DNA from: Nevskiaceae bacterium
GTDB taxonomy: Bacteria; Pseudomonadota; Gammaproteobacteria; Steroidobacterales; Steroidobacteraceae
Length of the DNA: 64,000 nt
Reading direction: 5' to 3'
Assembly (NCBI GenBank): GCA_018883185.1
Contig: VEQP01000011.1
Location: 1 to 64,000, forward strand
This document shows, piece after piece, positions 54,884-63,907 of this stretch (positions within the stretch are counted from its first letter, which is position 1; every line of letters starts with the position of its first letter). The position numbers were made by a program, and so were the translations under genes. Below the pieces are notes generated by a model. It was not told the origin of the DNA and searched no databases. It worked only from the letters and a program-made list of their open reading frames with translations.

Positions 54884-55614
54884 GCGACGTTTCCACCCTT
54901 TCGTTTTCCGTCTGCGCGCAGTACGTCGAGCACATAACCATGCCCCCGAAGACTGCGAATCTCCGCGCCGTCAGCGCCCGCCATGGTCAGTTTGCGGCGT
55001 AATTTGCTGACCAGCGAGTCGATGCTGCGATCGTAAGGTTCCAACGGGCGGCCTACGGCCACTTCGGTAAGTTCCGCACGCGAGAGCACTTCGCCCTGAC
55101 GCTGCAGCAAAGTTTCGAGCACCCGTAATTCCGTCGCGGTCAGCGGCACCACGCGGTCCGCCACCCGTACTTCGCGACGTTTGGCATGCAGCACGAGATT
55201 GCCAAACCCTGCGTTGTCCTCTTGCGCAGCAATGGCCGTGACAAGGCTGCGCTTGAGTACGGCGCGAACACGCGCAGCAAGTTCGAGTGGGTTGAAGGGT
55301 TTGGGCAGGTAGTCATCGGCACCCGCTGTGAGGCCTGCGATCCGATCCTGTTCCTCGCCCCGAGCAGTCAACATGATGACGGGTACCGCGTGGCTTTGTC
55401 GCAGGCGGCGCAAGGTTTCGAAACCATCGATCCCGGGCAGACCGACATCGAGCACGACGAGATCGATCGGCCGGCGCGGTAGCTCGGCCAAGGCTTGCTC
55501 ACCGCTGCTGGCGGTAGCGACCTCGAAGCCTTGCATCTCGAGATACTCGAGGAGCATGGCCGCGAGCGTGCGGTCATCATCGACGATCAATAATTGGGGC
55601 GCGGGTGCGGCCAT
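54880..55614 (-). CDS. OmpR-family response regulator
   Basis: 244 residues: receiver domain with DDD near residue 11-13, phospho-acceptor Asp in LVVLDVGLPG (about residue 56), Lys in LPKPFNPLEL, and a winged-helix DNA-binding domain (RAELTEVAVGRPLEPYDRSIDSLVSKLRRKL). Pairs with the kinase; CpxR-like by layout. Confidence 0.93.
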   Translation of the reverse strand: MAAPAPQLLIVDDDRTLAAMLLEYLEMQGFEVATASSGEQALAELPRRPIDLVVLDVGLPGIDGFETLRRLRQSHAVPVIMLTARGEEQDRIAGLTAGADDYLPKPFNPLELAARVRAVLKRSLVTAIAAQEDNAGFGNLVLHAKRREVRVADRVVPLTATELRVLETLLQRQGEVLSRAELTEVAVGRPLEPYDRSIDSLVSKLRRKLTMAGADGAEIRSLRGHGYVLDVLRADGKRKGGNVA

Positions 55615-55624
55615 GTTCGCAGGC

Positions 55625-56986
55625 TTAACGCGGTAGCGTGGCGAGACCGACGCGCCGTGCGCGGTAAAGCGCGAGCGCAGTCAGCCCAGCTGCCAGCGCC
55701 AGCAGAGCAAGACCTGCCTGCAGCAGATAACCCGCGGCCAGCGCCGCCAACACGAACGTGTAGAGCAACGCCTCAAGCGGGCCGATGGCAATGAAGGCCA
55801 TGCCGTAATCGGCCAGCACGCGCGTCTCGCCACGTGGGTCCGCGACCCGCAGCAGCGCCACGCCGAAGGCGATGGTGCCAGTGTTCCAGCCGTAGGTGAA
55901 TATCGCGGATTCGAACCATCGAGCACCGAAAACTCGCGGCGCCACAAGCAACAGCCAGCCTACACAGATCGCAAGGCCAAGCAACGAGAACACGGCCAGC
56001 GGCAGCGCGTACTCGAGCACGATCTGCACATTGATCGAGGCGATGCCGAAGGCGACAAGATAGTCCGAGCACAAGCCGCCGATCCGGCCGATCAGCTGTG
56101 CATCGATGTATTCGCCAACGCATTGCCCGCGCAGTCTCAGGCGATCGAATACGCTCTGCACCAGCCAGCCGAGCAACATGGCGATGCCAAAGGCGGGCAG
56201 CACGAAATTGGCGGGTAGCCACTCGCGAAGGCTAGGCAGTAGTGCCATCGCGGCACCATAGATGCCGAGTACCAGAGCCACGTGCCACGCCAGCGACTCG
56301 AGCGCCATGCCATTGACGGTGGCGCGGCCTAGCGAGTGCTGTTGTTCCGCAGGCATGAAACTCTGACCCTGGTGATCTTGTGCGGCCGAGCTGCCGGAAT
56401 CACCGGTCGCAATCCAGCCGCGGCGGCGCGCGAGGTTAATGAGTGTGAGACCACCGAACACGGCACAGCAAATGCCCACCGTCGCGAAGGTGAAGCCGAC
56501 GCTGCGCGCAGCCTCCCATCCGGGTAACGCCTCGGCATAGAGCGCTGCGGTACCGTGACCACCCGCGAAACCCGCGGGCAGCATGACGATGAACTCCGGC
56601 CGCAGGTCGACAAATACGACGGCGAGCAGTGCTACCCCTAAGCAAATGACGAGGCCGTACTGCATGACCTCGGAGGCGAGGTTGTAGAGAAAGGAAGTAC
56701 TGCTGTGCCGCCATACGGCGCCCCGCGCAGCGCGCGGTCGGTGGCCGAGCAGCAAGGTTGCAAACAGCAGCGTGATGAGTACGCCCGGATAACCGAGCAA
56801 CAACGGCGCGCCGTCCGCATCGCGCGAGAAGGGCAGCAGGTCGAAACCGCCCGGGCCAAGCGCCAACGCCAGCAGGCCCGCGACCATCGACGAGGGGATG
56901 AGGTAGCGTGACAGCGGCCGGATGGACGCGCGCAGCAGTTGCGCCAGCACGAGCAGGGCAGAGACGAGTGCGATGTCGGTCAGCAT
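55625..56986 (-). CDS. GltS-type sodium:glutamate symporter
   Basis: 453 residues with two inverted repeats of five TM helices, each with a re-entrant loop: PAGFAGGHGTAALYAEA (GGHGT hallmark) and TYGWNTGTIAFGVAL. ESS-family features are clear; the substrate may differ from glutamate. Shorter C-terminal loop than E. coli GltS is not evident. Confidence 0.85.
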   Translation of the reverse strand: MLTDIALVSALLVLAQLLRASIRPLSRYLIPSSMVAGLLALALGPGGFDLLPFSRDADGAPLLLGYPGVLITLLFATLLLGHRPRAARGAVWRHSSTSFLYNLASEVMQYGLVICLGVALLAVVFVDLRPEFIVMLPAGFAGGHGTAALYAEALPGWEAARSVGFTFATVGICCAVFGGLTLINLARRRGWIATGDSGSSAAQDHQGQSFMPAEQQHSLGRATVNGMALESLAWHVALVLGIYGAAMALLPSLREWLPANFVLPAFGIAMLLGWLVQSVFDRLRLRGQCVGEYIDAQLIGRIGGLCSDYLVAFGIASINVQIVLEYALPLAVFSLLGLAICVGWLLLVAPRVFGARWFESAIFTYGWNTGTIAFGVALLRVADPRGETRVLADYGMAFIAIGPLEALLYTFVLAALAAGYLLQAGLALLALAAGLTALALYRARRVGLATLPR

Positions 56987-57004
56987 GACTGCAGGCTCAT
57001 GTGA

Positions 57005-58846
57005 TCAGAAGCCTGCGAGTCGTTCGATGATGCGATGAGTTGCGTCGGCATCGTCGCTCGTGGCTCGCTCGCCCGCCGGTAGTTCAGAGGCTTTGCCGAG
57101 GTGCAAGGCGATGATGCCGTTCGGATACAGCGTGACGCGATTCTCGCCGGAGCCTTGCATAGACGGCAGGTGACGTACGATCCCGTCCCGCGCGCTGACG
57201 TAGCGGGGGAACCAATACCCCATTCGGTACAGCATGGGGGCTGCGGTGCGTGTGGCGGCATCGACACCCTGCGTGCCGTCGACCGTTGGCACCAGCGCCT
57301 CACGCGCGGCGAGCAGATCGCGTGTCAAAGGGCCATGCAGGATCTGTCGGCCTTGATGAGCGCCACCGGCTTGCAGCAGAAGGGCGATCTTTGCCAGCTC
57401 CTCGACGGTCGGGTAGTAGCCGGCGTTCGCCCAAATGACACCGTCGCGTTCGCTACTCTCGCGGGTGCGCACGGCCGGTGCTTGACGAATGCCGATCGGT
57501 GCGAACACCTCCTCTTGCAGCATGCGCCACAGGTCTGCGTCGGCGCCGCGTACGGACTTCAGAAATCCATCGATTGCGACGCCAAGCAGGAAGTAGTCCT
57601 GATCCCGATAGCGCATGACCGTGCCGGGTTCCCAAGGATACGGTTTGAGATTGCGGCGGATCGCTTGCAGTTTCTCGGCTGAGGACGGAGCCGTGTACCA
57701 ACCGTCGTAGTCGCCCTCGAGATAGCCCGCGTATGGGTCGTTCGGACGCGTCACGAGACTGCCGAGACCCCCAAAACCGCTCGCCATGTTGGCAGCATCG
57801 ATGAAGCGGATGCGGCTGAACTTGGCATCGAGTCCGGGTACATAGTCACCGATGCGCAACTCGAGCACGTACGGTCCCAGGGTTTCCGCGAGGCGCAATA
57901 GGGCCAGCGGTGCGGCGATGCTTTTCATTACGGAACGCACGCCAAAGCGCATTTCAAGCGGGTAAGGATAAGGGCCGTAGGGTGTAGGCGAGTCCTGCAC
58001 ATAAAGCGTGCCCCGATACACGACGGCGTTGAGTACCTGCCAGTGCGGCAGCACCGGGCCGCCGAAGCCGTCCAGGCTGCCGGTCGGGAATTGTTTGACG
58101 AGTTCCGTCCAAGGCTTGACCGGCAAGCGCTCGTCGCGTTCGCGGCGGGCCAAGGCACGCTCTGCGTCAAAGGCGGTCGGTGCGGCGCTGCGCCAACGCA
58201 GCGCCGCGCTGCCCCAAAGCACCGCATGCTGCTTCAGCAGATAGGGGCCTGTGTGCTGCGCGAACTGCAGCCGCAACGCGCTGACGGCGCCCTCGCGATA
58301 GAGGAAGGTCGCCACCCCCTGATGGGCGTGGTTTTCGGTGTCGTTGACCAACATCAACGGCAGCGCGGCACGCGACCACTCGCCATCGCCCGGTTCCCGC
58401 CAGATGCGGCCCGTCTGAGGAATCACCCGCCAATAGCTGCGCGGCGGCTTGGTTGCGAGTTCGCGGACCATACTGCCGCGTTGCACCGGTACGAGCAGAT
58501 CACCGTCGCTGAATAGCGACAAAGAAATCGCCGGAAATAGCAACGCATCGCGGCCCTCGATCAGCGGTTTCAACAGTTGCGGCGAGGACTGCAGGCGCCC
58601 CTCGGCGATCTCCAGAATCCCTTGCAAGACTGCCGCCGGTAGAGCGTCCGTCGAGGGCGTAAAGGCTGAATGATCGACGGGTGAGGCGGGCGAGGTGATC
58701 GGACCCGTGAGTGACGGGACGGGAAGATGTATTGATGCGGGGGCCGCCGTAGCCGTAGCGACGCTCATCAATGTGATCGCAGCGCAGGCCATGACCTGCC
58801 ACGCGCGCCTCGCCTCCCGATGACTCTGCGGATCAAAGCCCTTCAT
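57005..58846 (-). CDS. Secreted serine hydrolase, beta-lactamase/PBP4* family
   Basis: 613 residues from ATG 58846 (GGGGG ribosome-binding site 5 nt upstream; ATG 58858 possible). Signal peptide ends about residue 35. The catalytic SxxK tetrad reads SVMK, with a YRDQDYF Tyr motif. The first 200 residues before the catalytic domain are uncharacterised. Could be an esterase or D-aminopeptidase-like enzyme; the substrate is unknown. Confidence 0.78.
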   Translation of the reverse strand: MKGFDPQSHREARRAWQVMACAAITLMSVATATAAPASIHLPVPSLTGPITSPASPVDHSAFTPSTDALPAAVLQGILEIAEGRLQSSPQLLKPLIEGRDALLFPAISLSLFSDGDLLVPVQRGSMVRELATKPPRSYWRVIPQTGRIWREPGDGEWSRAALPLMLVNDTENHAHQGVATFLYREGAVSALRLQFAQHTGPYLLKQHAVLWGSAALRWRSAAPTAFDAERALARRERDERLPVKPWTELVKQFPTGSLDGFGGPVLPHWQVLNAVVYRGTLYVQDSPTPYGPYPYPLEMRFGVRSVMKSIAAPLALLRLAETLGPYVLELRIGDYVPGLDAKFSRIRFIDAANMASGFGGLGSLVTRPNDPYAGYLEGDYDGWYTAPSSAEKLQAIRRNLKPYPWEPGTVMRYRDQDYFLLGVAIDGFLKSVRGADADLWRMLQEEVFAPIGIRQAPAVRTRESSERDGVIWANAGYYPTVEELAKIALLLQAGGAHQGRQILHGPLTRDLLAAREALVPTVDGTQGVDAATRTAAPMLYRMGYWFPRYVSARDGIVRHLPSMQGSGENRVTLYPNGIIALHLGKASELPAGERATSDDADATHRIIERLAGF

Positions 58847-58883
58847 GAGAACCCCCATGATCTAGGTGCCGAGGCCGATGCTA

Positions 58884-59666
58884 TCAGCGTCCCTGCCACA
58901 CCGGTTTGCGTTTCTCGGCGAAGGCACGGGCGCCTTCTTTTTGGTCCTCGCTCGAGTACAGCCTATCCACGGTGGGCAAGCGACGTCTTGTGACCTTCTC
59001 GAAGGCCTCTTCGATCGACAAGTGGGCTGTATCGCGAATGATTTCCTTGATCGCCGCGAATACGAGTGGTGGTCCGTCGGCCAATTGCTGCGCGAGTTCA
59101 CGGGCGCGCGGCATCAGTTGCGCAGCGGGCATGACTTCGTTGACAAGACCCCATTGCCTGGCCTCCTGCGCATCGATGCGTCGACCGGTGAGCAGCAGAT
59201 CCATCGCCACGTGGAACGGGATACGCCGTGGCAACTTGATCGAGGCGGCATCGGCGACGGTGCCAGAGTTGATCTCGGGCAGCGCGAAGGTCGCATGGTC
59301 GGCGACGAGTAGCAGGTCGCAGGACAAGGCGATTTCGAAACCCCCGCCGAAGGCGAGACCGTTGATCGCGCCGATGACCGGTTTATTCAATCCAGGCAAC
59401 TGCTGCAATCCGCCGAAACCACCCACGCCGTAGTCGGCATCGGGCGGTTCACCGGCGGCGGCGGCCTTCAGATCCCAGCCTGGACAAAAAAATCGATCGC
59501 CCGTGGCGGTCAGGATGGCGACGCGCAGCGAGGCGTCGTCACGGAAGTTTGCGAATACGTTCCCCATGATGCGACTCGTTGCCGCATCGATGGCATTCGC
59601 CTTGGGCCGGTCGATGGTGACTTCGAGCACTGCGCCGCGACGTTCGCAGCGTATCGGTCCGCTCAT
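58884..59666 (-). CDS. Enoyl-CoA hydratase/isomerase (CaiD-like)
   Basis: 260 residues, crotonase fold. Oxyanion-hole residues in INGLAFGGGFEIAL and the catalytic-acid region PEINSGTVADAASIKL. The EKVTRRRLPTVDRLYSSEDQKEGARAFAEKRKPVW ending is close to carnitinyl-CoA dehydratases. Third gene of an acyl-CoA operon; overlaps the upstream ligase by 4 nt. Confidence 0.88.
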   Translation of the reverse strand: MSGPIRCERRGAVLEVTIDRPKANAIDAATSRIMGNVFANFRDDASLRVAILTATGDRFFCPGWDLKAAAAGEPPDADYGVGGFGGLQQLPGLNKPVIGAINGLAFGGGFEIALSCDLLLVADHATFALPEINSGTVADAASIKLPRRIPFHVAMDLLLTGRRIDAQEARQWGLVNEVMPAAQLMPRARELAQQLADGPPLVFAAIKEIIRDTAHLSIEEAFEKVTRRRLPTVDRLYSSEDQKEGARAFAEKRKPVWQGR

Positions 59667-61741
59667 GTTGACCTCGGGGTGACTGTCGCCAGGAATTCAT
59701 TCGTTGCGCGAAACTTGATGAGCGCATCGACCGCGATGGCTCGATCCGGCAAAGCAAGCAGGGGGTTGATGTCGAGTTCCTCGAGTTCCTCACGGTACTT
59801 GTCCGCGAAGTCTGCGATGCGTTCGATCGTCTGTATGATCGCTGCCGCATCGCCTTGGCGCCCGCGATAGCCGACGATCAGTCGCCAAATGCGAAGCCGG
59901 TTTAGCGCCGCCTCGATGTCGGCGCGTCGGGCGGGGAGCAGTAGCGTGACGTTGTCTGCCCACACCTCGGCCAGCACGCCGCCCGCGCCCAGCAATAAGG
60001 CGAGCCCGTATTGCGGATCGCGAACCACACCGACGATGAGCTCGGCGACACTGCCGGTCACCATCTGCTCGATCAGTACGCGATCGCCGAGATGACGCAT
60101 CTTCGCCACCGCTGCGGTCACCTCGTCAGCGGAATTCAGTGAAAGCGCGACCCCGCCGACGTCGCTCTTGTGCGCGATGGCTGCGTTGGAGATTTTCACG
60201 GCGACTGGAAAGCCGAGGTCTTTCGCGGCTTCGGGTGCCTCGGCGAGGCTGCACTCGATCGAGCGCGGAACATCGATACCCGCTGCGCCGAGCAATGCCT
60301 TCGCGGCGACTTCGCGTAAGGTGGCCACCTCTGTGCCTGCCTCGCGACCTCCGGTGCGCAAAGGCCACGGCGCCTGTGGCGCCGGACGCCGTTGATGGTC
60401 GCCGATCGATGCCGCAGCGCGCAGGGCTTGCAACGCATCGTCGATGCCGATCAGGGGCGCGACGCCCACGGCGGCAAGTTCGGCAGCCAGGTCGGCTGGC
60501 ATACCTTCAGGCAGACTCGCCACTACTGCGGCGCGCGCACCGGTGCGCTCGTGCGCGCTCACGAAGGCGCGCGCCGTGATCCGCCACGAATCGGCTTTCA
60601 TTGATGGATGAGTCGGCGTATCGAGAATCAGCAATGCCGCATCGAAGCCGTCCGACAAGGCCGCCGTAAAGGTGGCCTCTAGCTTGTCGCCTTGCCCCCA
60701 GATGAACGTGTGGTAGTCGAGTGGATTGTCGATGGTGACGAGTTCGTTCAGGGTGGCGGCGACGCGCAAGGCACCGCTGCTTGAAAAGGGCGGGAACAGC
60801 AACTCGTGTTCGACCGCGAGGTCGGCGACGAGGGCGGCCTCACCGCCCGAACAACTGAGCGAGAGCAAGCGGTTGCCCGTTAGCGGTCCGCCGCAATGCA
60901 GCAGCTTCAAGGTTTCCACCAGGCTAGAGAGCGTCGAGACGCGCGCTACGCCACAGCGCTCGAGCAGCGCATCGCAGAGACGATCGGCGCCGGCGAGCGA
61001 GGCGGTGTGACTGAAGGTGATTCGTGCGCCTTGTGGCGAGCGGCCGGTCTTTAGCGCCACGATGGGTTTGCCATGCTCACGCGCGATGGCGGCTGCAGCG
61101 ACGAAGGCATCGACATCACGCAAGCCTTCGATGTGCAGCCCAATCGCCGTGATCCGTGGGTCGAGAGCGAGATCGGCCACGGCACCGGCGATGTCGACGT
61201 CCGCCTGATTGCCGAGTGTCAGCAGCATCGCAATCGGCAAACCGCGTTGCAGCATGGTGAGGTTACAGCCGATATTGCCCGACTGGGTGACCACAGCGAC
61301 GCCGCGCTCGCAGCGCGCAAGCCCGTGCTCATCGGGCCACAGCGCCACCTGCGATGTCGTGTTGATGAAGCCATAGCAGTTCGGCCCGAGCAGCGGCATG
61401 CCGTCAGCGGCAGCCAGTAGCGCGCTCTGCAATTCATCCTCACCGGTTTCGGCGAAACCGGCTGCGTAGATCACGGCACCACCGCAGCCGAGCGTACGCA
61501 GGTCTTTGACAACCGGGATCGTCGCGGCGCGTGGTAAAGCGATGAACGCCGCGTCGGGGGCTGTTTTCAACTCCGTGACCGCGGTGATCGTCGGCACGCC
61601 GCCGAGCTGCGCTCGTCGCGGGTTGATCGCATGGATCTCACCCGTGAAGCCGAGGGCCCGAGTGCGTTCGATGGCGACGGCGCACTCCGCACCGCCAACG
61701 AAGGCAATCGAGCGCGGATTAAGCAGCCGCTGCAGGCGCAT
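59663..61741 (-). CDS. Acyl-CoA ligase, NDP-forming type
   Basis: 692 residues. Alpha part: CoA-binding Rossmann fold (10-130, GPNCYGFIN), succinyl-CoA-ligase-like domains with the active His in FSHTASLAG. Beta part (about 470-692): ATP-grasp with ECSLAEAPEAAKDLGFPVAVKI and IGVVRDPQYG. Converts an acid to its CoA ester with ATP/ADP. Follows the acyl-CoA dehydrogenase by 1 nt, so it probably activates the substrate of this operon. Confidence 0.88.
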   Translation of the reverse strand: MRLQRLLNPRSIAFVGGAECAVAIERTRALGFTGEIHAINPRRAQLGGVPTITAVTELKTAPDAAFIALPRAATIPVVKDLRTLGCGGAVIYAAGFAETGEDELQSALLAAADGMPLLGPNCYGFINTTSQVALWPDEHGLARCERGVAVVTQSGNIGCNLTMLQRGLPIAMLLTLGNQADVDIAGAVADLALDPRITAIGLHIEGLRDVDAFVAAAAIAREHGKPIVALKTGRSPQGARITFSHTASLAGADRLCDALLERCGVARVSTLSSLVETLKLLHCGGPLTGNRLLSLSCSGGEAALVADLAVEHELLFPPFSSSGALRVAATLNELVTIDNPLDYHTFIWGQGDKLEATFTAALSDGFDAALLILDTPTHPSMKADSWRITARAFVSAHERTGARAAVVASLPEGMPADLAAELAAVGVAPLIGIDDALQALRAAASIGDHQRRPAPQAPWPLRTGGREAGTEVATLREVAAKALLGAAGIDVPRSIECSLAEAPEAAKDLGFPVAVKISNAAIAHKSDVGGVALSLNSADEVTAAVAKMRHLGDRVLIEQMVTGSVAELIVGVVRDPQYGLALLLGAGGVLAEVWADNVTLLLPARRADIEAALNRLRIWRLIVGYRGRQGDAAAIIQTIERIADFADKYREELEELDINPLLALPDRAIAVDALIKFRATNEFLATVTPRST

Positions 61742-61742
61742 G

Positions 61743-62906
61743 TCAGGCGCCTAGCGGTCGCAGCAGGGCGCGGGAAATAATGTGGCGCTGGATTTCGGAG
61801 GTGCCTTCCCAGATGCGCTCGACGCGCGCGTCGCGCCAGATGCGCTCCAGGGGAAGGTCTGCCATCAGGCCCATGCCGCCGTGGATCTGGATGGCCTCAT
61901 CGGCCACGTAAGCGAGCATCTCGGTGGCCTTGAGCTTGGCCATCGCCATGTCAGCGTCGGTGACCGTGCCTTGGTCCGCTTTCCATGCGGCTTCCAGCGT
62001 CAATAGTTCGGCAGCCTTGAGTTCCATCGCCATGTCGGCGAGCTTGAAGGCGACGCCCTGAAACTTGCCGATGACCTGACCAAACTGACGGCGCTCGGCC
62101 GCCCAACGTGTGGCGAGCTCTAGCGCGCGCTCTGCGCGCCCGAGACAGGTTGCAGCCACCTGCAGCCGCGTGGCGCCGAGCCATTGATTGGCGATGTCGA
62201 AGCCGTGATGCACTTCGCCGAGCACCTGCGTCTTCGGTACGCGACATTCGTCGAAGCGCAAAATGCAGTTTTGATAGCCGCGATGCGACACGCTGCGATA
62301 ACCCTCATCGATGCTGAGGCCCGGCGTATCGCGGTCGATGAGAAAGGCCGTGATCAATGCGCGCGGACCGCGCGGTGTCTGCTCTTCGCCCGAGGCGGCA
62401 AAGAGCACGACGAAGTCCGCTTCGTCGGCATGGCTGATGAAGTGCTTGGTACCTGTGATGACGAAATCGTCGCCGTCACGCCGGGCGCGGGTCTTCATGC
62501 TACGCAGATCCGAGCCGACGTCGGGCTCGGACATGGCGAGGCAGTCGGATTTCTCGCCGCGCACCGCGGGCAGCAGATAACGCTCGCGCTGCTCGCCTAC
62601 ACAGGCGAGCAGGATGTTCGAGGGGCGCGCGACGCAAGTCCAGTGCAAAGCATAATTTGCGCGGCCGATTTCTTTCTCAAAGAGTATCCAGCTCAAAGTG
62701 TCGAGGCCGCCGCCGCCGATCTCGGCGGGCATGTTGGCTGCATACAGCCCCGCGTCGATGGCCTTGCGGCGCAATTCGTCGCGCAGTTCCGGTGGTAACC
62801 GGCCCGTCCTTTCGATTTCGGCTTCGTGCGGATACAACTCGCGCACGACGAATGCGTTCGCCGTCTGGACGATCAGGCGCTGTTCTTCGGTGAGCGAGAA
62901 ATTCAT
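61743..62906 (-). CDS. Acyl-CoA dehydrogenase (CaiA-like)
   Basis: 387 residues from ATG 62906 (MNFSLTEEQ), the usual family start; the in-frame extension upstream lacks homology. FAD/acyl motifs MSEPDVGSDLRSM and TKHFISHA, with the C-terminal IHGGMGLMADLPLERIWRDARVERIWEGTSEIQR. Opens the ACAD-ligase-hydratase operon, divergent from the BKACE gene. Confidence 0.92.
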   Translation of the reverse strand: MNFSLTEEQRLIVQTANAFVVRELYPHEAEIERTGRLPPELRDELRRKAIDAGLYAANMPAEIGGGGLDTLSWILFEKEIGRANYALHWTCVARPSNILLACVGEQRERYLLPAVRGEKSDCLAMSEPDVGSDLRSMKTRARRDGDDFVITGTKHFISHADEADFVVLFAASGEEQTPRGPRALITAFLIDRDTPGLSIDEGYRSVSHRGYQNCILRFDECRVPKTQVLGEVHHGFDIANQWLGATRLQVAATCLGRAERALELATRWAAERRQFGQVIGKFQGVAFKLADMAMELKAAELLTLEAAWKADQGTVTDADMAMAKLKATEMLAYVADEAIQIHGGMGLMADLPLERIWRDARVERIWEGTSEIQRHIISRALLRPLGA

Positions 62907-62936
62907 CTTCGGTACCCGTTCGCGCTTCAGCCAAGC

Positions 62937-62954
62937 TGTGGCATGATTGTGGCA
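62937..62954. repeat. Direct repeat in the divergent acyl-CoA/BKACE promoter region
   Basis: TGTGGCA occurs twice (62937-62943 and 62948-62954), 11 bp apart, one helical turn, between the divergent acyl-CoA dehydrogenase and BKACE genes. A plausible regulator-binding site; no regulator gene is visible nearby. Confidence 0.35.
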
Positions 62955-62986
62955 CACAAGATAAACCCGACGACAGGCGAGTTCGC

Positions 62987-63907
62987 ATGCCGCTGCAGTT
63001 CAGTCGAGAGGTCTTCATCACTTGCGCCGTCACTGGCTCAGGCGCCACGCAAGATAGGTCGCCGCACGTGCCACGCTCGCCGCGCGACATTGCGCAGAGT
63101 GCCATCGCCGCCGCGAAGGCCGGCGCCGCCGTCGTCCATTGCCACGTTCGCGATCCACTGACTGGCAAGGCCAGTCGTGATCCTGCACTGTATCGTGAAC
63201 TCACCGATCGTATTCGCGACGCAGACACGGACGTGGTCATCAATCTGACCGCGGGCATGGGCGGTGATCTCGTGCTCGGTCCCCCCGAGGCACCGCTACC
63301 CATCAATCCGGTGGGCACCGACATGGGCAGTGCCACAGATCGAATGCGCCCCATCGCCGACTGCCTGCCGGAGATCTGCACGCTCGACTGCGGCACCATG
63401 AATTTCGCCGAGGCCGACTACGTCATGACCAACACGCCGGGCATGCTGCGCGCCATGGGCCGCATGATGACCGAGCTCGGTGTGCGTCCGGAGATCGAGG
63501 CATTCGATACCGGGCACTTGTGGTTTGCGCAGCGATTGGTCGAGGAGGGCGTGCTCGAGGGGCCCGCGCTCGTGCAACTGTGCATGGGCGTGCCCTGGGG
63601 CGCGCCGAATGACATGAACACCTTCATGGCGATGGTCAACAACGTGCCGCAGGCTTGGACCTGGTCGGCTTTCAGTCTCGGGCGCGATCAGATGCCCTAT
63701 GTCGCGGCGGCCGTGCTCGCGGGCGGCAACGTGCGTGTGGGGCTCGAAGACAACCTTTGGCTCGATAAGGGTGTCCTTGCACGCAACGAGGATCTCGTCG
63801 AACGCGCCGTGGGCATCATAGAGCGTATGGGTGCTCGGGTGCTCGAGCCCGCAGCAGTGCGCAGCAAGCTGGGGCTCGTCAAACGCGCGCCGGTAGCCCA
63901 CGCGTGA
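62987..63907 (+). CDS. BKACE-family beta-keto acid cleavage enzyme, probable 3-dehydrocarnitine cleavage
   Basis: 306 residues, TIM-barrel Zn enzyme family (DUF849). Metal-ligand motif VHCHVRDP (about 47-54) and the LDCGTMNF, DTGHLWFA and LCMGVPWGAP segments are typical. BKACE proteins cleave a beta-keto acid with acetyl-CoA, giving acetoacetate and an acyl-CoA. The next gene starts as a carnitine-dehydrogenase-like protein, so 3-dehydrocarnitine to betainyl-CoA is the likely reaction (inference). Confidence 0.85.
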   Translation: MPLQFSREVFITCAVTGSGATQDRSPHVPRSPRDIAQSAIAAAKAGAAVVHCHVRDPLTGKASRDPALYRELTDRIRDADTDVVINLTAGMGGDLVLGPPEAPLPINPVGTDMGSATDRMRPIADCLPEICTLDCGTMNFAEADYVMTNTPGMLRAMGRMMTELGVRPEIEAFDTGHLWFAQRLVEEGVLEGPALVQLCMGVPWGAPNDMNTFMAMVNNVPQAWTWSAFSLGRDQMPYVAAAVLAGGNVRVGLEDNLWLDKGVLARNEDLVERAVGIIERMGARVLEPAAVRSKLGLVKRAPVAHA